From Neptunomonas marina (GTDB lineage Bacteria > Pseudomonadota > Gammaproteobacteria > Pseudomonadales > Balneatricaceae), in the NCBI RefSeq assembly GCF_004005935.1, contig NZ_SACQ01000003.1, positions 124,001 to 188,000 on the forward strand: a DNA stretch of 64,000 bases, written 5' to 3'. Below are positions 16,951-27,639 of the stretch, piece after piece (the stretch's first letter is position 1; each line of letters opens with the position of its first letter). The notes beneath the pieces are model-generated. The model made no database searches. It was not told the DNA's origin and saw only the letters and a program-made list of their open reading frames with translations. The translations under genes were made by a program, and so were the position numbers.

Positions 16951-17933
16951 CCCGTGATCCGCGCAACCACCTTGCCTAGCGTGCGCTGCTCTCGCAGTGT
17001 CATAAGCGCATCGCCAATATCATCAAGGGCGATAACATCAAGCTGCGGTACACGGATTGCGCCCATCTCTAGCAACGTCGAAAACGCGACACCCGCGCGT
17101 ACGATACTATTGTGCCCTTTGACACCATTAACATGGCCAGAGCCTAAACTCAGTTGGTGAAAGCTCAACCCTTTGAGGAATGCACCGGGATACTGCTGCG
17201 CATTGATTGTGTCCACCAGCTCCACCATCTGCCCTTCAAAGCCTAGGCTCAGCGCGGCCAGCTTGGCATTCTCACCGCCAACCGCATCTAGTGCCGCTTC
17301 AACACCCTGCTGATCCGTAATCTGCATCACCTGCTCGGGAATGTTTTGCGTGCGGTAGTCCAGTGTGTGGGTCGCACCTAGCGAGCGCAGATAATTGTGC
17401 TTTTCTGCTGAGCCCGTGGCGATAATCGTCTCCACATCAAACCTACGCGCCAGCTGGAGCGCAAAGCTCCCCACACCACCGGCGCCACCCATAATAAGCA
17501 AGCTGTTGTGGGGAACATGAAGCTTGTCAACGAGCGCACGATACGCAGTCCAGCCTGCACAAGGCGTTGCTGCTGCGAGTGTTGATGCCACATTGGGGTG
17601 TGCGATTAACGTGCGGGCATCTTGGGTCGCATACTCAGCAAAGCCACCATGCGCTCGGCGCATATCCCCGTGGTACAGCACGTAGTCGCCCACTTTCCAA
17701 TCGGTTACCGCATCACCAACAGCGCAGATCTCCCCTGCCACATCCAAACCGCCGACAAATTGATCATCCATATCTGGCACCATGGTATGCCAGTGATGAA
17801 TTTTCGCATCGACGGGGTTAAGCCCGACGGCATGTACTTTTACGCGCACATCATAAGGGCTCTTGATCGGTGGCAAAGGTAACGTTTGCGTAACAAACCG
17901 GTCGCGATCTTTGCTGTAAGTAATTGCTTTCAT
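16947..17933 (-). CDS. MDR-family NAD(P)H quinone/alkenal oxidoreductase
   Basis: Medium-chain dehydrogenase/reductase of 328 residues. An N-terminal GroES-like domain with VHAVGLNPVDAKIHHW is followed by a Rossmann domain with the dinucleotide loop MGGAGGVGSFALQLARRF. Zinc-binding residues of classical alcohol dehydrogenases are absent, so it is a zinc-free quinone-oxidoreductase-type enzyme. I prefer the ATG at 17933 to the TTG at 17957. It is 31 bases downstream of the VOC gene on the same strand and probably in one operon with it, divergent from the LysR gene at 18570. Confidence 0.82.
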   Translation of the reverse strand: MKAITYSKDRDRFVTQTLPLPPIKSPYDVRVKVHAVGLNPVDAKIHHWHTMVPDMDDQFVGGLDVAGEICAVGDAVTDWKVGDYVLYHGDMRRAHGGFAEYATQDARTLIAHPNVASTLAAATPCAGWTAYRALVDKLHVPHNSLLIMGGAGGVGSFALQLARRFDVETIIATGSAEKHNYLRSLGATHTLDYRTQNIPEQVMQITDQQGVEAALDAVGGENAKLAALSLGFEGQMVELVDTINAQQYPGAFLKGLSFHQLSLGSGHVNGVKGHNSIVRAGVAFSTLLEMGAIRVPQLDVIALDDIGDALMTLREQRTLGKVVARITG

Positions 17934-17964
17934 GTAGCTTTTGTATCCGAATCTCAATTAAAAA

Positions 17965-18468
17965 TTAGCTGGTGTATGCGCCACTTGAGTAGTGCAGCTC
18001 GTAACTATGGCTGTAGATCTCAACGATGTTGCCAAACGGATCTTCCATATAGATCATGCGGTACGGCTTCTCGCCGGGGTAATAGTAGCGTGGTGCCGGC
18101 ATCCGCTTTTTACCGCCAGCGGCGACGATCTTCTCGGCCAGCTCCTCAAGGTTGGGATCTTGAACGCAAAAGTGGAATACGCCGGTTTTCCAATACTCAA
18201 AGTTATCTTCTGGGTTCTCTTGGTTTTTAAACTCGAACAGCTCAACACCTATCCGGTCACCGGTGGATAGGTGGGCAATACGGAAACGCTCCCAGCCTGC
18301 GCCGAATACATCGGTACACATCTCACCAATCGCCGATTCGTCTTCGGTGATCTCAGTGGGTTCCATGATCAGGTACCAACCCATCACTTGAGTGTAAAAC
18401 TCAACGGCTTTCTCAAGATCAGGTACTGAGATGCCGATGTGGGAAAAAGTGCGTGGATAGGGCTGCAT
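17965..18468 (-). CDS. VOC-family (glyoxalase/dioxygenase fold) protein
   Basis: The 167-residue protein has paired beta-alpha-beta-beta-beta modules: FSHIGISVPDLEKAVEFYTQ at the N-terminus and a second module with VFHFCVQDPNLEELAEKI and MEDPFGNIVEIYSHS. The metal-ligand positions His10, Glu (GVELFEF), His (FHFCV) and Glu (NIVEIYS) look present, suggesting a metal-dependent lyase or dioxygenase. The substrate is unknown. It is the first gene of a probable two-gene operon with the MDR reductase and divergent from a LysR gene. Confidence 0.8.
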   Translation of the reverse strand: MQPYPRTFSHIGISVPDLEKAVEFYTQVMGWYLIMEPTEITEDESAIGEMCTDVFGAGWERFRIAHLSTGDRIGVELFEFKNQENPEDNFEYWKTGVFHFCVQDPNLEELAEKIVAAGGKKRMPAPRYYYPGEKPYRMIYMEDPFGNIVEIYSHSYELHYSSGAYTS

Positions 18469-18569
18469 AACTTCACCTCATTCATATCTGTTTCGATTGA
18501 GTGAAAGCATAATGCCGCGCTACAATTACATAAAATTATGATTTGTTTTTATTTTGATAACTTAAAATT

Positions 18570-19457
18570 ATGATAAATCCGATATGGTTGAAAACCTTCC
18601 AAACGCTTGTGGAGGTGGGGCACTTCACCCACACCGCCGAGCAACTTTTTATGACGCAGCCCGGTGTAAGCCAACACCTGCGCAAGCTTGAGGAGGCCTG
18701 CGGCCATCCCCTTATCCAGCGCGAGGGCAAGCGCTTCGAAATCACTGAGCAAGGCCAAGCCGTGTATCGCTATGCGCTTGAGCAGCAAGCCCAAGAGGCC
18801 GAACTCCTCGCCAGCCTAAGCGAAGACAACCCGCATCAAGGCATATGTAAGCTCTCCTGCTCTGGTGCCGTAGCCATGCGGATCTATGCGCCAATGTTGG
18901 CAAAGCAGCGCCGCCATCCAGGCCTACGCATCGAGCTGGAAGCCGCGCCCAATACCCGCATCATGCATCAGGTGCGTGAAGGTTTGATCGATATGGGCAT
19001 CGTAACCAGGGCGCCAGAAGAGGCGCACTTTAAGGTCGAGCCGATAGGTAGCGAAACTCTCTGTCTCATCTTACCTAAAGCTCATACCGTGGATCAGCCT
19101 ATCGCAAAAACACTGGGCCAGCTGGGCCTGATTGAGCACCCCGACGCGATGCAATACTTAGCGCTCTACTGCAACCAATGTGGCGATCCAGAGCTGGCTG
19201 ACTTGCCACTGCATGAGCTACCACGCACAGGCTACATCAACCAGTTACATCAGATTTTACTGCCCGTCGCGCAGGGGTTGGGGTTCACGGCACTGCCCTA
19301 CTCAGCCGTTGAGAGCTTCGCAGATCAAGACGCGCTGGTGATCCACTCACCAAACCACGCGGTGGTTGAACCTCTGTTTTTGATCACCAAGCGACACCGA
19401 GAACTGCCATCACGCTTCACCGCCATCAAGACCCTGCTGCAAGCACTGCTCGGGTAA
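18570..19457 (+). CDS. LysR-family regulator (divergent from VOC/MDR operon)
   Basis: LysR-type regulator of 295 residues with an N-terminal helix-turn-helix (WLKTFQTLVEVGHFTHTAEQ, then LFMTQPGVSQHLRKLEE) and an effector-binding domain from about residue 90. The intergenic region to the VOC gene (18469-18569) is very AT-rich and contains short symmetrical stretches such as CATAAAATTATG at about 18529-18540, possible LysR contacts. Control of the VOC-MDR operon is inferred from the head-to-head layout. Confidence 0.87.
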   Translation: MINPIWLKTFQTLVEVGHFTHTAEQLFMTQPGVSQHLRKLEEACGHPLIQREGKRFEITEQGQAVYRYALEQQAQEAELLASLSEDNPHQGICKLSCSGAVAMRIYAPMLAKQRRHPGLRIELEAAPNTRIMHQVREGLIDMGIVTRAPEEAHFKVEPIGSETLCLILPKAHTVDQPIAKTLGQLGLIEHPDAMQYLALYCNQCGDPELADLPLHELPRTGYINQLHQILLPVAQGLGFTALPYSAVESFADQDALVIHSPNHAVVEPLFLITKRHRELPSRFTAIKTLLQALLG

Positions 19458-19487
19458 GCGCCGTTAAAACCGGCCAAACGCGCCTAA

Positions 19488-20642
<1,155 letters not shown>

Positions 20643-20652
20643 CTCAAAATTT

Positions 20653-21459
20653 ATGAGAGATCAGATCCAATATCAGCATATCGATGCAAACTCCAACCTG
20701 ATACTGAGCGAAGGCACCTACGCCAACTTTACGTTTAAGCCTCACTATCATCTGGATTACCACATCGGCATGGTGGTGAAAGGGGTGCAGCGCCAGCAGT
20801 TTCGTGGGCGCTCGGTTCTGCTGGGGCCGGGCAGAATCTCGATTATGCCACCGGGCGAGGTACATGATGGCAGCGCGTATCAACAAGACGCCTACCAGAT
20901 GCGCACGTTTCGTATCGCACCCACCCTACTCGACAGCTACCTGTGCGAGCTACAAGGCTGCGAGAACGAGATCAGCTTTGCCGGAGCGATGCTGGAACAC
21001 CCACAGCTCGCTGGCCGCCTAGACCAACTGTTTGCCGCGTTACAGCACACCCGCCAGACAACACTATCCAGTGAGACTGCTTGGTTTAACCTTTTTGAAC
21101 CCCTGTTTGCAGAACTGAAAGCAGTTAAGCCCGCTACGGTCTCTGGCGGCTTATCCCAGACGCAAATGCGCTCAATTCGGGAGTTTTGCGAGGCCAATTT
21201 AGCCAGCAAAATTAGCTTGACGCAGCTAGCTAGCTTGTGCGGCTTGAGCCGCTTTCAGTTGCTGCGTCGCTTTGAGCGTACTGTTGGCCTAACACCTCAC
21301 AACTGGCTCACACTCTTGCGACTAGAACGCGCTTGCTTACTGCTAAAACGCGCCACACTCACACTTGCTCAAGTCGCAATCGAGGTGGGCTTTTACGACC
21401 AAAGCCACTTTGTACGTACATTTCGGCAGTACTACGGCATTGCACCATCAAAGTATTGA
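20653..21459 (+). CDS. AraC-family transcriptional regulator
   Basis: Regulator of 268 residues with an N-terminal cupin-like AraC ligand-binding domain (PHYHLDYHIGMVVKGVQRQQ; PPGEVHDG) and a C-terminal pair of helix-turn-helix motifs (ISLTQLASLCGLSRFQLLRRFER and TLAQVAIEVGFYDQSHFVRTF). This architecture is common among regulators placed next to amino acid exporters or catabolic genes. Its close spacing to the threonine aldolase gene suggests a shared transcript. The ligand is unknown. Confidence 0.87.
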   Translation: MRDQIQYQHIDANSNLILSEGTYANFTFKPHYHLDYHIGMVVKGVQRQQFRGRSVLLGPGRISIMPPGEVHDGSAYQQDAYQMRTFRIAPTLLDSYLCELQGCENEISFAGAMLEHPQLAGRLDQLFAALQHTRQTTLSSETAWFNLFEPLFAELKAVKPATVSGGLSQTQMRSIREFCEANLASKISLTQLASLCGLSRFQLLRRFERTVGLTPHNWLTLLRLERACLLLKRATLTLAQVAIEVGFYDQSHFVRTFRQYYGIAPSKY

Positions 21460-21524
21460 GCAAAGCCTGCGTAACCAGAACAATAACCGCTGCTGCTTTT
21501 TCTTCTTTTGGTTACTCCTCCCAA

Positions 21525-21550
21525 TAAAAAAGGCGCCTCGCTGGGCGCCT
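21525..21550 (-). terminator. Terminator after the choice-of-anchor lipoprotein gene
   Basis: Seven-base-pair stem AGGCGCC / GGCGCCT with a TCGCTG loop; on the minus strand it is followed by a T-run. It lies 24 bases beyond the stop codon at 21574 and could also serve the convergent AraC gene. Confidence 0.8.
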
Positions 21551-21573
21551 TATAAAACGGTTAACAATGCCGG

Positions 21574-23715
21574 TTATTTAATTTCGTAAACACTCGCTGT
21601 GCCGGATACTTCATTGCCAACAATCAGCAGTGCCGCGCCCGTTGGGCTGTGCTCTGCAGCAACAAACTTCATGCCCTCCGGTGCCAAATCGCCTGCCGCT
21701 GATACGTTGTTTGCGATATCTACTTGATAATCACGGTTGGTGAGGTAGTTCACAAAGACCGGCGCTTTAGGGTTAGTGATGCGGTACTGCATGATACCGC
21801 CCACACGCTCTAAACCGATAAATGCGTAAACTTCGTTACCGACTTTACCAATCGCGAGCGCTTCAGGCTCTGGGCCTTTATCGTCGGAGCGGTTATCGAA
21901 GCCGTTCTCATCATTGTTGGCATTAAAGCCCATCTCGCCCAACACAACCGCTGTGGTTTGTTCAAAGTCATCACCAGAATCAAACACCAGCTCGCCGCTA
22001 TCGGCATTGAAGATTGAGAATGAACGGGTGCCAAACGCCACCAGCTTAGAGTAGCTCTGGCCATCTTGGTTTAGGCCTTCAGTGGTGATCGCTTTAAGGC
22101 GCCCAAGTACAGCACTATCTTGCAGCATGTCGGCATCTTGGAACACGCTGCTATCCAGCGTGAAGTCTTTGATGCGCGCTTCATCAATCCACGAGATACA
22201 GTCGCCATCATCATAGGTATGGCCAGCCTGCTCGCACTCGCTTTGCGTTACGCCATCATAGATATACTCACGCGAGTCGCCCTCGTTTGCCGTCACAAGA
22301 TAGTTAACCCCATCAACACGGTAGCTTGCGATGGTATCTGGCATGTACGCACCATAAAGGTTGCTATAAGTGCGGATATTAATAGCGTCATCTTTATTGC
22401 TGGCATCTAAGCCGTTGCCGCTCACACCGTGATCCTTATAGCCAAGCCCCCAAATGCTATCAACGCGGGCTGTTGCAAGGTCGATCACGGCAACCGCGTT
22501 GTTCTCTTGCATCGCAACATAGGCTTTTGTGCTATCACTGCTAACGGCGATGTACTCAGGCTCTAGGTCTTGAGCAACCGTCGCATTTGGATGTGAGATA
22601 CGCACCATCGAACCTAGCTCACTCGCGCGCGAGCCACCTTGGTTGAAGTCGCTAAAGGTGATTTGCGTGGCGGTATCTGCAGCAACGCCATTGTCGATCG
22701 CAATCAACGTCACAGAGCCTTCTGGATCATTACTGTAGTCGCTTGAAGGTTCACCTTCGTTAGCTGCTAGCGCGTATTTTCCATCAGCAGAGAACACGAC
22801 GTTATCAGGCAGAGCACCGGCGATGACGGCTTTCTGGAACGTCGCTGTCCCGTTCTGATCTAGGCCATAAAATGCCACAGCACCTGCCGCTTGCTTATCG
22901 TCATTTTGTACCGCAATCGCCAGTAGATCGTTACTGATAGCTAGGCTATTGATGCCACCAACACTGAAACCTGACAACGCTTGCTCAACATCTGCCGTCA
23001 CATCCAGTTGGTGACGCAACGTGAGGTTAGAGGCCGATAGCGGGTTCAATAGCGGCTGCGAGCCAAGGGTTGCGGTGTCTAAAATATCAACCGTGCTGTC
23101 CTTTGCATTGATCAGCAACACAGACTCACTGGCTTTGTGGTAGCCGACAATCTCCGCTTGGCTTTTATCTAACTGCTGATCAGCAGGCACATAACGGCCC
23201 ACCAAATTCATGGCGGCATCGCCATTTAAGCTGTTGAGCGATGTTTGCAAGTGGCTCACTGCATCCTTTGCGGATACCGTGAGATAGGCATCGATAGCAG
23301 CGCTATCACGCCAATCACTAACGCTAGCTGGCAGTGTATCTGGAATACTCAGCGCGATACCGTTTTCAGCCACACTATCTGCATCCAAGCTTTGCAACAA
23401 ACGCGCTAGATTCACCACGGCGGGGTTGTACGGAGAGCTAGCACCAAAAAGATCCAGCGGCGTAACCGTCTGCTGTGCTTTAACGGCGGGTAGTTGCAGG
23501 TTACCAATAGCGAAGGTGACCATCTCGCCAGCTTGGTAGGTAAACTCACCGTTTGCATTCGTTTCACCTGATTGGCTTGGCGTGCTGAAGCTCAGCCCCT
23601 GCACAGGAGAATCGACAAATCGGCCTGTGAGCGTTTTGTCATTATCGTTGTTACAACCGGTCAGCAAAGATGCCGCCAGTACGCTTACAAACAGGGGAGT
23701 ACGTCTAACCTTCAT
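21574..23715 (-). CDS. Choice-of-anchor I family lipoprotein (beta-propeller-like)
   Basis: Large predicted lipoprotein of 713 residues: signal peptide with lipobox ASLLTGC, an N-terminal domain with GRFVDSPVQGLSF, then a long repetitive beta-strand region. The latter part has motifs typical of 'choice-of-anchor I' proteins: AANEGEPSSDYSNDPEGSV, PEYIAVSSDSTKAYVAMQEN, NEGDSREY, GPEPEALAIG and AGDLAPEGMKFV. Such proteins are predicted secreted or surface beta-propellers of unknown role, sometimes linked to phosphate or metal metabolism. It has its own terminator and no operon partner. Confidence 0.75.
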   Translation of the reverse strand: MKVRRTPLFVSVLAASLLTGCNNDNDKTLTGRFVDSPVQGLSFSTPSQSGETNANGEFTYQAGEMVTFAIGNLQLPAVKAQQTVTPLDLFGASSPYNPAVVNLARLLQSLDADSVAENGIALSIPDTLPASVSDWRDSAAIDAYLTVSAKDAVSHLQTSLNSLNGDAAMNLVGRYVPADQQLDKSQAEIVGYHKASESVLLINAKDSTVDILDTATLGSQPLLNPLSASNLTLRHQLDVTADVEQALSGFSVGGINSLAISNDLLAIAVQNDDKQAAGAVAFYGLDQNGTATFQKAVIAGALPDNVVFSADGKYALAANEGEPSSDYSNDPEGSVTLIAIDNGVAADTATQITFSDFNQGGSRASELGSMVRISHPNATVAQDLEPEYIAVSSDSTKAYVAMQENNAVAVIDLATARVDSIWGLGYKDHGVSGNGLDASNKDDAINIRTYSNLYGAYMPDTIASYRVDGVNYLVTANEGDSREYIYDGVTQSECEQAGHTYDDGDCISWIDEARIKDFTLDSSVFQDADMLQDSAVLGRLKAITTEGLNQDGQSYSKLVAFGTRSFSIFNADSGELVFDSGDDFEQTTAVVLGEMGFNANNDENGFDNRSDDKGPEPEALAIGKVGNEVYAFIGLERVGGIMQYRITNPKAPVFVNYLTNRDYQVDIANNVSAAGDLAPEGMKFVAAEHSPTGAALLIVGNEVSGTASVYEIK

Positions 23716-23830
23716 GATATCCTCACACTTAGCTAACCTAAATCTTTGAATATCTTATGGCGCTAGTGTGACTGTTCTGTGACGTACAACGCAGGAAACT
23801 TTGGGTTTCTCACGCCTTCGCGGTTTTACT

Positions 23831-24733
23831 CTACATGCTATCAATATGTCGGCTGTGTTCCGCTTCTTCCAAAATCCAATCACGGAAAATGCCTGCATGA
23901 GGGTGTTCATACTGTTTGTCAGGGCTGACCAGATAAAAGGCTTCTGAGGCAGGAATACGCTCTTCAAGCGGAGCGATCAAACGGCCCGACTCAATCAACT
24001 CAGCCACCAAAGAGGTCCGTCCCAATGCGATACCGTAGCCTTGAACAGCCATCTCAAGTCCGGTAATCAACGTATCCAATTGGATGCTCTGGTCTGAATC
24101 GATATGGGGGTAGCCGGTCTGACTTAGCCAATAACCCCACCCCTCTTCATAGCCGATCACATGCAGCAAGGTGTAGTTGATTAAATCCTCGGGGGAGCTT
24201 GGCAGTGTGTCACCAATACTGGGGCTGCAGACCGGTATAAGCTCATCCCAAGAGAGCCGATCAGCACGAAAGCCACGCCAGCTGCCCTTGCCGTAGCGGA
24301 TGTCTAAATCAGCATCTTTTTCGCTCTCTTCCGCCCAGATATTACTCGTAAAACGCAGCCCTACACTTGGAAACTGTTCACGGAAACGGCCAATTCTCGG
24401 CGCTAACCAGTTGGTAAAAAACACCAGATTTGTGCGTACGGTTAACGAGCGGTCGCGCCCTCGCCCAAACAGCTCATCCGTTGCCACAGCAAGGCGCTTA
24501 ATCGATTCGTGCACGACTGGCAGATAGGCTAACCCCGCTTCGGTGAGCTCAAGGCCACGCGGAAGCCGCTTGAACAGAGTGACCCCTAACTGCGACTCAA
24601 GCCCCTTAATCTGCTGGCTGATCGCTGCCTGCGTCATATTTAGTTCGGCCGCCGCTTGGGTGAAGTTCAGATGTCTTGCAGAGACTTCAAAGGTACGCAG
24701 CCAATTTAAAGGCGGGAGTCGTTTTTTCATCAC
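23831..24733 (-). CDS. GcvA-like LysR regulator, candidate DMSP regulator (DddR-like)
   Basis: LysR-type regulator of 300 residues of the GcvA subgroup: start RLPPLNWLRTFEVSARHLNF, helix-turn-helix AAAELNMTQAAISQQIKGLE and a C-terminal effector domain. It is encoded directly downstream of dddC on the same strand, separated by 85 bases holding a strong hairpin. A LysR-type DddR is known beside dddD/dddTBC in Marinomonas, so this gene is the best candidate regulator of the cluster. That assignment rests on position only; another LysR gene lies at 34484. Confidence 0.8.
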   Translation of the reverse strand: MMKKRLPPLNWLRTFEVSARHLNFTQAAAELNMTQAAISQQIKGLESQLGVTLFKRLPRGLELTEAGLAYLPVVHESIKRLAVATDELFGRGRDRSLTVRTNLVFFTNWLAPRIGRFREQFPSVGLRFTSNIWAEESEKDADLDIRYGKGSWRGFRADRLSWDELIPVCSPSIGDTLPSSPEDLINYTLLHVIGYEEGWGYWLSQTGYPHIDSDQSIQLDTLITGLEMAVQGYGIALGRTSLVAELIESGRLIAPLEERIPASEAFYLVSPDKQYEHPHAGIFRDWILEEAEHSRHIDSM

Positions 24734-24774
24734 TCGATCCTACGGAGCTAATTTTATTATCGATACTGGCGCAA

Positions 24775-24800
24775 GCAGGCCTACAGATCTGTAAGCCTGC
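24775..24800 (-). terminator. Hairpin between dddC and the LysR gene
   Basis: A 26-base near-perfect palindrome (outer arm GCAGGC / GCCTGC, inner TACAGATCTGTA, one mismatch) immediately after the dddC stop. There is no T-run after it, so it may stabilise or process the mRNA, or only weakly terminate. Confidence 0.5.
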
Positions 24801-24818
24801 CATGTGGGCTGCGCGAGC

Positions 24819-26315
24819 CTACTTCATTGTTGGCATGGAGAACTCAGCACCTTCACGCACACCCGCAGAAGGCCAGCGCTGGGTGATGGTTTTACGCTTC
24901 GTATAGAAACGTACACCATCTGGCCCATAGGCGTGCAGATCACCGAACAATGAGCGTTTCCAACCGCCAAAGCTATGGTAAGCCACCGGTACCGGCAGAG
25001 GAATATTGATACCTACCATACCGACTTGAATATGATCCGAGAAGTAGCGTGCAGCTTCGCCATCACGTGTAAAAATACATGTGCCGTTACCGTACTCATG
25101 ATCATTGATCAGTTGCATCGCCTCATCCATGCTCTCAACGCGTACCACTTGTAGCACCGGCCCAAAGATCTCCTCCTGATAACTCTGCATCGCTGGTGTC
25201 ACACCATCAATGAGAGTTGCACCGACAAAGAAGCCCTCTTCATAGCCGCTTACTTGTGGTGCTCTGCCATCCACAACAACGGATGCGCCATCCGCTTCGG
25301 CACTATCGATATACCCAACCACTTTCTGTTGATGTTGGCGAGTAATAACCGGACCGAAATCATTGCTGCTATCGCTGTAAGCCCCAACTTTCAAGGTCTG
25401 CATGGCATCACGCATCTTGGCAACCAAAGCATCAGCGGCGGCATCCCCCACAGCAACAGCCACCGACAGCGCCATACAGCGCTCACCAGACGATCCGAAT
25501 GCCGCGCCCAGAAGTTGGTTAACCGCGTTGTCCATATCCGCATCTGGCATCACGATAGCGTGGTTCTTCGCACCGCCCAGCGCTTGGCAACGTTTGCCGT
25601 TTGCATTAGCTGTCGTGTAGATATATTCAGCGATCGGCGTTGAACCTACAAAGCTCACCGCTTTGATACGCTCGTCGGTAAGCAGCACATCAACGGCTTC
25701 TTTATCGCCATTCACGACATTGAGAACCCCCTCCGGCAGACCCGCTTCATGCAGTAGCTGCGCAATAAATAGGGTGGACGATGGGTCACGCTCAGATGGT
25801 TTCAGTACAAAGGTGTTACCGCACGCAATAGCAAGCGGAAACATCCACATTGGCACCATCGCAGGAAAGTTAAATGGCGTGATACCCGCAACCACACCCA
25901 GTGGTTGAAACTCGCTCCACGAGTCGATGTTTGGGCCCACGTTTTTGCTGTATTCGCCTTTGAGCAGCTCTGGGATCCCGCACGCATATTCAACATTCTC
26001 GATACCGCGTTGCAACTCACCTGCCGCATCATGGCTGATTTTACCGTGCTCTTCACCAATCAATTCGCAGATGCGATCAGCATTCTGCTCCAGTAGTTCT
26101 TTAAAGCGGAACATAATACGGGCGCGCTTAATAGCCGGCGTGTTACGCCACTGCGGATATGCAGCTTCGGCAGCAGCAATCGCCTCTTCCACCGTCTGCT
26201 TTGACGCTAACGCCACTTGCTTAGATGCAAGGCCTGTTGCAGGGTTAAAAACTTCCTGCGTACGGGCTGCATCTGTGTTGATTTGGCCGTTTATTAGATG
26301 TCCAACAATGTTCAT
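24819..26315 (-). CDS. dddC: Malonate-semialdehyde / methylmalonate-semialdehyde dehydrogenase (CoA-acylating)
   Basis: Aldehyde dehydrogenase superfamily protein of 498 residues, of the MmsA type. It converts malonate semialdehyde with CoA and NAD to acetyl-CoA and CO2 in the cytoplasm. Features are the N-terminal ITPFNFPAMVPMWMFPLA (145-162), GGAKNH (247-252), where Asn replaces the Glu of ordinary ALDHs, and the catalytic Cys280 in SSGERCMAL. It is the third step gene of the dddT-dddB-dddC transcript and would complete conversion of the DMSP-derived C3 unit. A GAGGAAAC site precedes the ATG. Confidence 0.88.
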   Translation of the reverse strand: MNIVGHLINGQINTDAARTQEVFNPATGLASKQVALASKQTVEEAIAAAEAAYPQWRNTPAIKRARIMFRFKELLEQNADRICELIGEEHGKISHDAAGELQRGIENVEYACGIPELLKGEYSKNVGPNIDSWSEFQPLGVVAGITPFNFPAMVPMWMFPLAIACGNTFVLKPSERDPSSTLFIAQLLHEAGLPEGVLNVVNGDKEAVDVLLTDERIKAVSFVGSTPIAEYIYTTANANGKRCQALGGAKNHAIVMPDADMDNAVNQLLGAAFGSSGERCMALSVAVAVGDAAADALVAKMRDAMQTLKVGAYSDSSNDFGPVITRQHQQKVVGYIDSAEADGASVVVDGRAPQVSGYEEGFFVGATLIDGVTPAMQSYQEEIFGPVLQVVRVESMDEAMQLINDHEYGNGTCIFTRDGEAARYFSDHIQVGMVGINIPLPVPVAYHSFGGWKRSLFGDLHAYGPDGVRFYTKRKTITQRWPSAGVREGAEFSMPTMK

Positions 26316-26388
26316 GGGTGTTTCCTCAAGATTGAATCGAGCAGCCTAATAACTACTCCTATGACTTAATTAGATGCGTGCCGATTGA

Positions 26389-27546
26389 TCACCACAGCTG
26401 CTTATAGATGTCGATGATCTGCGCGTGGGTCGGTACTCGGGGGTTGTTATTCGGAGAGCCAGAAGCTAATGCTTGTTCGGCCATGGTCTCCAGCAGGTCA
26501 AAGAAAGCCGCCCGCTCAATCCCAAATTGGGCAGGCGTTGGCACCTGTAGCTCAGCGTTTAGGGCGCGCAACTCCTCGACTAACTTAGCGTTCGCCACTG
26601 CATCGCTTTCATGTTCATCAGCGACACCTATCGCTCGCGCACAATCGGCGTAGCGCGCTGATGCCTCTGGAATCGAGAACTCCGTTACAGCTGGCAAGAG
26701 CATGGCGTTAGACAACCCATGGGGCACATGAAACGCAGCACCAATTGGCCTGCTCATGCCATGCACTAGCGCGACCGAGGCATTAGAAAACGCAATACCC
26801 GCAAGGGTTGAACCTAACATCATCGCTTCACGCGCGGGTTTGTCGTTGCCGTCATGATAAGCGCGGCGTAGGTTTGGCCCGATTAAGCGCATTGCCGCAA
26901 TAGCCTGACTATCGCTATACAAGCTCGCTTTTTTACTGACATAAGCTTCCATCGCGTGGGTCAGCGCATCAATACCGGTATCTGCCGTGATACGGGCTGG
27001 CAATGATAATGTGAGGTTATAGTCAACCAAGGCCGCAACTGGCATAAAGCCGGCCCCAACGCACAACATCTTCTCGTCACTTTGGTCATCAGTGATGATC
27101 GTAAACCGCGTGACTTCAGAGCCGGTACCCGCGGTGGTTGGTACCGCTATAATCGGTAGGCCAGCTTCATTAACGATGCTCGGAAACTTATAGTCGCGCA
27201 TATCACCACCGAACTTCCCTAGAATTCCGATCGCCTTAGCACTATCGATTGGGCTACCGCCGCCGAGCGCGATAATACTGTCGTAGCTACCATTTTTAAC
27301 GGCTTCGACGCCTGCTTGAATCGAACTGATGGTCGGCTCAGGCACGGTGTCATCAAATACATCTGCGCGTATCGATGCATCAGCTAAACTCGTTTGAATC
27401 GCTGCGGCATAGCCTAACTCCACCATCATCTTATCGGTAATGATGAGCGGCTTAGCACAGCCTAAGCTGGCGAGGACCCCAGCTATATCCCCGCTAGCAC
27501 CTTCGCCTACTTGCAGGACACGAGGAAGAATGATTTGTGTAGACAT
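26389..27546 (-). CDS. dddB: Iron-containing alcohol dehydrogenase of the DMSP cluster
   Basis: Group III Fe-dependent alcohol dehydrogenase of 385 residues: NAD-binding ALGGGSPIDSAKAIG, the segment PTTAGTGSEVTRFTII, and metal ligands in DTGIDALTHAMEAYVS and HVPHGLSNAMLL. In Marinomonas-type clusters DddB is proposed to oxidise 3-hydroxypropionate or its derivative to the semialdehyde used by DddC. The ATG at 27546, 5 bases after GGAG, is preferred over the upstream start at 27618, which lies in the intercistronic gap after dddT. Confidence 0.87.
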   Translation of the reverse strand: MSTQIILPRVLQVGEGASGDIAGVLASLGCAKPLIITDKMMVELGYAAAIQTSLADASIRADVFDDTVPEPTISSIQAGVEAVKNGSYDSIIALGGGSPIDSAKAIGILGKFGGDMRDYKFPSIVNEAGLPIIAVPTTAGTGSEVTRFTIITDDQSDEKMLCVGAGFMPVAALVDYNLTLSLPARITADTGIDALTHAMEAYVSKKASLYSDSQAIAAMRLIGPNLRRAYHDGNDKPAREAMMLGSTLAGIAFSNASVALVHGMSRPIGAAFHVPHGLSNAMLLPAVTEFSIPEASARYADCARAIGVADEHESDAVANAKLVEELRALNAELQVPTPAQFGIERAAFFDLLETMAEQALASGSPNNNPRVPTHAQIIDIYKQLW

Positions 27547-27599
27547 AAGAACTCCGACACCCAGCCATGTGGGAAAAACAGTGTAATCATCGAAAGAGT

Positions 27600-27625
27600 G
27601 CCCTCCATGCGATGCCATAGAGGGC
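27600..27625 (-). other. Intercistronic hairpin between dddT and dddB
   Basis: Six-base-pair stem GCCCTC / GAGGGC with a 14-base loop, 15 bases after the dddT stop codon. There is no T-run, so partial termination or mRNA processing are both possible. Confidence 0.35.
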
Positions 27626-27639
27626 GTTTAGGTTAGGGG

